A DNA stretch of 9,261 bases from Planctomycetota bacterium. GTDB lineage: Bacteria > Planctomycetota > Planctomycetia > Pirellulales > Pirellulaceae. The position numbers and the translations under genes are program-made. The notes beneath the pieces are model-generated. The model worked only from the letters and a program-made list of their open reading frames with translations, made no database searches and was not told where the DNA came from. Every line of letters starts with the position of its first letter. Within the stretch, counting starts at the first letter, position 1. The stretch lies in the NCBI GenBank assembly GCA_026692885.1, contig JAPLNJ010000115.1, positions 1-9,261 of the forward strand, in the 5' to 3' direction. Shown one piece after another: positions 6,571 through 9,261 of this stretch.

Positions 6571-6601
6571 CCCCCCACTCCAGCGAAGCGGGAGTGGGGG
6601 G
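6571..6601. repeat. GC-rich hairpin with GAA loop (repeat family member 2)
   Basis: CCCCCCACTCC (6571-6581) pairs with GGAGTGGGGGG (6591-6601). An inner GC/GC pair closes the same GAA loop as member 1, and the 3' flank is CCTGAAGAC. It lies upstream of the minus-strand hydrolase and upstream of the broken HPr gene, not after any recognised gene, so a simple terminator role does not fit. Confidence 0.7.
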
Positions 6602-6638
6602 CCTGAAGACTCGGACGGTTCAACTTTAGATCGGTGGG

Positions 6639-6902
6639 ATGGGGACTCCCCACACCCCGGCACGGGGCGAGGGGAGTCTTGATGGACCGTCAGCCATCGT
6701 GAGCACGGTGGACAGGTATCGGGCGAAAGTGACGGTTCAAAAAGGTACTCAATCTAGCGATGCCGCTAGCATTTTCGGATTACTGTCGCTGGCAGCAACT
6801 CGTGGCACCGAACTCGTTCTGACTGCCACCGGGGTTGATGCCCAGGACGCCTTGGATGCTGTGGCAGTGTTGTTTGCCACGGACTTCCAACGCTGCGGCT
6901 AA
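6639..6902 (+). pseudogene. HPr phosphocarrier protein, truncated, lacking the active-site histidine
   Basis: From residue 17 the frame matches HPr of the phosphotransferase system: IVSTVDRYRAKVTVQKG, then ASIFGLLSLAATRGTELVL, then TGVDAQDALDAVAVLFA. Ser44 in ASIFGLLSL aligns with the regulatory Ser46 of HPr. The N-terminal strand and the GLHxRPA loop with the phosphorylated His15 are missing. Their place is taken by hairpin-derived sequence (GTPHTPARGEGSLDG), so ATG 6639 is probably not an original start. The frame stops at TAA 6900-6902, yet 42 bases further on the same frame resumes as FQDKEDEDGNGELDEND to TGA 6978-6980, an acidic tail that looks genuine. Intact HPr carries phosphate between EI and EIIA or serves as a regulator. 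This copy cannot do phosphotransfer. No other PTS gene is nearby. The family call is strong. Confidence 0.75.
6644..6678. repeat. Two-part hairpin at the HPr truncation point (divergent repeat member)
   Basis: GACTCCCC (6644-6651) pairs with GGGGAGTC (6671-6678). Inside, CCCCG (6655-6659) pairs with CGGGG (6663-6667) around GCA. The flank TTGATGGACC resembles those of the other hairpins, but the arms differ. It ends a few bases before recognisable HPr sequence begins. Confidence 0.65.
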
Positions 6903-6931
6903 TCGTCGGCGTCACCAACGGATTAGTTCCA
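6885..6931. repeat. 42-bp in-frame insertion flanked by TTCCA in the HPr gene
   Basis: TTCCA at 6885-6889 recurs at 6927-6931, exactly 42 bases later. The intervening DNA brings two in-frame stops (TAA 6900, TAG 6924) and carries a 6-bp inverted repeat, CTAATC (6899-6904) and GATTAG (6921-6926). Removing one period would fuse the HPr body to an acidic tail in frame. The insertion reading is inferred. Confidence 0.45.
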
Positions 6932-6990
6932 GGACAAGGAGGATGAGGACGGGAACGGGGAACTCGACGAGAACGACTGAAAAGTCGCTA

Positions 6991-7656
6991 TCACAAAGAG
7001 ACCCTCACCGAATACTCGATCCCGTCATCCAGGGGCAGCGTGACCGAGACGAAGCCGTGGGCAGGATCACGCATGTATTCGAGGTAGGCCGCCAGTTGGT
7101 CGGGGAAGAGGTTCACGTCGTCAGCCAGGACTATGGCCCCTGGCAAGAGGTTGGGCAACACCAGCTTTAACACGTCCAGGTAAAGCTCTTTCCAGCCATC
7201 GAGGAAGAGCAGGTCGATGGTGCCGCCCGTATCCCGCAAGGTCTGGAGAGCATCGCCCGCACGGATTTCCACGAACTGCGACAGCCCAGCCTCAGCGACA
7301 TTATGTTCGGCTTTGGCGATTTTAAGGGGTTCCAATTCCGAGCCTATGACCAAGCCGCCGCCTCCGTCACGGAGGGCGGCGGCGAAATAGATCGTGGACA
7401 CGCCGAAGGACGTGCCAAACTCCACGATACGGGCGGCGGAAATGGAACGGGCCACGGCGTAGAGGAACTGCCCGCCGCTCCTTGGGATTGGCAGCAGGGC
7501 ATCGCGCAGCAATGTCGCCCGCTGCTCAGAGGTTGCCGAGTCCCAGGTGGAGCCAGGTCCACGGACCTGTTGGATAATCGCGTCGTCGCGGGATTCGGCT
7601 AATGTGTGCAGACGTTCGAGAACCGCTTGGACTTCGGGGACCAGCAGGGTGTTCAT
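6991..7656 (-). CDS. Class I SAM-dependent O-methyltransferase family protein
   Basis: The 221-residue product is a cytoplasmic methyltransferase of the caffeoyl-CoA/catechol-O-methyltransferase-like type (Methyltransf_24 group). ATG 7656 is chosen; the frame also allows TTG 7662. The SAM-binding motif I is IVEFGTSFGVST (about residues 77-88, E-x-G-x-x-x-G). It is followed by the acidic end of strand 2 in VIGSELEP, by RAGDALQTL, and by motif LLFLDGWKELY, whose Asp corresponds to the metal or substrate region. ALVLADD-type sequence (GAIVLADDVNLF) follows. The protein starts 2 bases after the stop of the upstream gene (TGAacATG), so the two are almost certainly translationally coupled. The methyl acceptor is unknown. 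The family call is strong, the reaction less so. Confidence 0.85.
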   Translation of the reverse strand: MNTLLVPEVQAVLERLHTLAESRDDAIIQQVRGPGSTWDSATSEQRATLLRDALLPIPRSGGQFLYAVARSISAARIVEFGTSFGVSTIYFAAALRDGGGGLVIGSELEPLKIAKAEHNVAEAGLSQFVEIRAGDALQTLRDTGGTIDLLFLDGWKELYLDVLKLVLPNLLPGAIVLADDVNLFPDQLAAYLEYMRDPAHGFVSVTLPLDDGIEYSVRVSL

Positions 7657-7658
7657 GT

Positions 7659-8099
7659 TCAATCCATCAACTGAGCCAAAGCGTCAAGGGCCTGCTTGGC
7701 TTCTTTGATGCTGCCAAATTGAGCAGCCAGTTTCTTCGCCTTTTGCAGCAGGGCAACTGAGATCGCATCCTTAGCCACGGCGGGAGCGGCGGCAACAGTT
7801 TCGGCGGCGGGGGCAGAAGCGGGAGTGGCCTTCACCTTCTTCTTGGACGCGAGAATTGACTTGACGTTGCTGACTTGCCACGCCACTGTCGCGATACCCG
7901 ATGCGGTGACGATTTCTGCGATCTCTTTAGGCGACTTGTCCTTGTTGGCCTTCAGGGCTTTCTTGATCGCCTTTGACCTCTCGCCCCTGGCGAGATTGAC
8001 TTCGGGCTTCGTCTCGACGGGCGCAGCTTCAATCTTGGTGGTTTCCGCTTCGGGCGTGGCTTCAACTTGGGGTTCGGTTACTTTGGCTTTCCTGGGCAT
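7659..8099 (-). CDS. Alanine/lysine-rich small protein with helix-turn-helix-like core (planctomycete type)
   Basis: 146 residues. Positions 1-35 and 85-110 are low-complexity Ala/Pro/Glu linkers. Between them, residues 41-86 (KAIKKALKANKDKSPKEIAE, then IATVAWQVSNVKSILA) look like a small helical DNA-binding fold. The C-terminal 35 residues (LLQKAKKLAAQFGSIKEAK, then ALDALAQL) form an amphipathic helical hairpin. I recall proteins of this layout as common in planctomycetes, where they are annotated as hypothetical. DNA or RNA binding is inferred from the basic core. It is the first gene of an operon with the methyltransferase and has a good promoter 40 bases upstream. No enzymatic motif is present. 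Confidence 0.75.
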   Translation of the reverse strand: MPRKAKVTEPQVEATPEAETTKIEAAPVETKPEVNLARGERSKAIKKALKANKDKSPKEIAEIVTASGIATVAWQVSNVKSILASKKKVKATPASAPAAETVAAAPAVAKDAISVALLQKAKKLAAQFGSIKEAKQALDALAQLMD

Positions 8100-8139
8100 T
8101 GATTGGTCTCGCTAAAGTGGTGAAGAAATGGACACAATG

Positions 8140-8168
8140 AGTATAGGTGCTGGGGCGGTGCATGTCGA
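8140..8168 (-). promoter_or_regulatory. Sigma-70-like promoter of the HTH-like/methyltransferase operon
   Basis: On the minus strand TCGACA (8163-8168) and TATACT (8140-8145) are separated by exactly 17 bases, close to the TTGACA-17-TATAAT consensus. The predicted start of transcription near 8133 leaves a leader of about 34 bases before ATG 8099. Confidence 0.6.
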
Positions 8169-8651
8169 TTGGGAGACGCAATCCTTGGTGTGAATGGCCC
8201 ACGAACGCAGGATGTTGCCTGTTTCCGCTCACGCGAACGTCGCCACCACGTCGATGCGTTCCCCTCGGGATGTCAAGGGAACGTCAGTGTGGAACAGCCC
8301 CCCACTCCGGCAAATCCGGAGCGGGGGCTTGATGACTTGCCTCCCAACAGAGCAAAAGGTGCGGGACGGCACCTTTCTTGACGGCGGGCCGGGCTTGTCC
8401 TGACCTAAATCGGCATCAAAGGGATCGGTTTCGCCTGCCGTGTTGTCGCCGGTGGAAAGATCACGGACCAGAACACCACCACAGCGCCGAGGCCGCCTTG
8501 CCTGTGGAGTGCGGAGTTGGGTGGTGGGGAAGGGGGGGGCCGTCGCAGCGGTGTTCCGCCGCCCGAAACAAATCGCCCTGGTTTCGTTTGCCGTCAGTCT
8601 GGTATCATCCTTGTGGATTCTTCGTCTCCCAAAGCCAGAAACAGAATCACC
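8169..8651. other. Divergent intergenic region with one hairpin repeat, no recognised gene
   Basis: About 480 bases between the minus-strand operon and the plus-strand phosphatase gene. The open frames present give translations with no recognisable family. It contains hairpin repeat member 3 (8299-8327). A possible -10 for the phosphatase gene, TATCAT at 8603-8608, lacks a convincing -35. Confidence 0.5.
8299..8327. repeat. GC-rich hairpin (repeat family member 3)
   Basis: CCCCC (8299-8303) pairs with GGGGG (8323-8327) and CTCCGG (8305-8310) with CCGGAG (8316-8321), with one A/C mismatch and loop CAAAT. The 3' flank CTTGATGAC matches the other members. It lies between divergent genes, where no terminator is required. 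Confidence 0.7.
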
Positions 8652-9113
8652 ATGAACGTCAAGACGGTCGTTTTCATCTGCACCGCGAACTACTACCGCA
8701 GCCGCTTTTCCGAACACTTGTTCAACGCCTTGGCGGAAGCCAAAGGGCTACGGTGGCGGGCGACTTCCCGTGGACTGCGAACCTGGATGGTTGACGGATT
8801 GGGGCCGATTGCCAGCTTCACCGTTGAGCGGTTGGCAGCACGAGGCATCCACCTGCACGGCAACATCCGCTTCCCGATTCCGCTGTCCGAAACCGATCTG
8901 GCGAACGCCGACCTCGTGGTGGCCGTCAAAGAAGGCGAGCACCGTGCCATGATGACCGAGCAGTTTCCCGCCTGGGTGGATCGGATTGACTACTGGCACG
9001 TTGACGACATTGACTGTGCCACCGCCGATGAGGCCCTGCCCGTCCTTGAAACCTGCGTCGAGGCCCTGGTGGAACGGCTGGCAGCACAGGAGCGATTGCG
9101 GCGGGCAGGGTGA
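8652..9113 (+). CDS. Low-molecular-weight protein-tyrosine-phosphatase family protein
   Basis: The 153-residue product belongs to the LMW phosphatase/arsenate reductase fold. ATG 8652 gives MNVKTVVFIC, the canonical first strand running into the P-loop, while the longer frame from 8517 adds noncoding-type sequence. The P-loop is C10-TANYY-R16-S, a valid C(X)5RS with Cys10 as nucleophile and Arg16 as phosphate ligand. The usual general-acid loop (DPxG) is represented by YWHVDDIDCA at 114-123, with Asp118 or Asp119 as candidate acid. Overall length matches the family (about 150). It could dephosphorylate tyrosine or another small phosphoester. An arsenate reductase role is possible but nothing nearby suggests it. 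Its stop lies 6 bases from the stop of the convergent gene. Confidence 0.85.
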   Translation: MNVKTVVFICTANYYRSRFSEHLFNALAEAKGLRWRATSRGLRTWMVDGLGPIASFTVERLAARGIHLHGNIRFPIPLSETDLANADLVVAVKEGEHRAMMTEQFPAWVDRIDYWHVDDIDCATADEALPVLETCVEALVERLAAQERLRRAG

Positions 9114-9119
9114 GCATCC

Positions 9120-9260
9120 CTACCTTCGGTAGAAATCAATCCAACTCAGCGTGATCGTCGGCTGATCCCGCAACAGCGCCGCTGGCAGTGCGGTCTCGAA
9201 GTAGCCGTCCTTCAACGGGTAGTCTAGGCTCGCTTTGCCATCGGCACCGAGTACCTTGAT
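9120..9260 (-). CDS. C-terminal 46 residues of a convergent gene (5' end outside window)
   Basis: On the minus strand the frame is open from the window edge to TAG at 9120-9122 and reads IKVLGADGKASLDYPLKDG, then YFETALPAALLRDQPTITLS, then WIDFYRR. The regular alternating hydrophobic pattern and the ending SWIDFYR look like real coding sequence, and I recall similar endings in planctomycete hypothetical proteins. The function cannot be told from this fragment. Confidence 0.6.
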   Translation of the reverse strand: MKVLGADGKASLDYPLKDGYFETALPAALLRDQPTITLSWIDFYRR

Positions 9261-9261
9261 C

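Noticed and set aside
5330..8327. Hairpin copies as a CRISPR array
   Set aside because: The copies are kilobases apart, imperfect and separated by genes, with no regular spacers and no cas genes.
8517..8651. Longer start for the phosphatase gene
   Set aside because: The upstream 45 residues are glycine/arginine-rich noncoding-type sequence, and the P-loop fold normally begins within ten residues of the start, as it does from ATG 8652.

Overview
The window looks like chromosomal DNA of a planctomycete, probably from the Gemmata group. That assignment is inferred from protein families recalled from such genomes: an alanine-rich small protein with a helix-turn-helix-like core ending in SNVKS, a tyrosine recombinase beginning MPRLVNAIP, secreted carbohydrate-active enzymes with planctomycete-style N-terminal modules, moderately high G+C, and weak or absent Shine-Dalgarno sites. 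No database search was possible.

Left part (1-1910): the 3' end of an SGNH-hydrolase-like gene is followed on the same strand by a secreted glycoside hydrolase of family 53 (endo-beta-1,4-galactanase type). The two probably form an exported polysaccharide-degradation pair.

Middle (about 1888-5330): this is a genomic-island scar. It holds a broken reverse-strand gene (1888-2477), about 720 bases with no convincing intact gene but with a striking palindrome and direct repeats (2952-3010), a possible small excisionase-like remnant (3032-3238), and an intact tyrosine recombinase on the minus strand (3204-4487). Just upstream of the recombinase are a pair of TGGTAGCA repeats and a 3' fragment of a tRNA-Leu(CAA) gene (4707-4764), which is the classic attachment-site footprint of integration at a tRNA. 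On the other side of this fragment are two hairpins and a second, unrelated and degraded tyrosine recombinase, frameshifted and truncated, pointing away from the tRNA. The site therefore appears to have been used at least twice.

Right part (5495-9261): this region holds ordinary-looking genes separated by hairpin repeats. They are a secreted alpha/beta hydrolase (minus), a broken HPr phosphocarrier gene that has lost its active-site histidine segment, and a two-gene minus-strand operon of the small helix-turn-helix-like protein and an O-methyltransferase-type SAM enzyme. These are followed by a low-molecular-weight phosphatase-family protein (plus) and the C-terminal end of a convergent minus-strand gene.

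Three closely related hairpins (5330-5358, 6571-6601, 8299-8327), plus a looser fourth (6644-6678), share arm sequence, orientation and a CTTGATGAC-like 3' flank. Only the first lies where a terminator would be expected. They may be a dispersed repeat family, and the fourth coincides with the truncation point of the HPr gene. No complete new defence or metabolic system is visible. The most interesting signals are the reused tRNA attachment site, the hairpin family and the damaged HPr gene.
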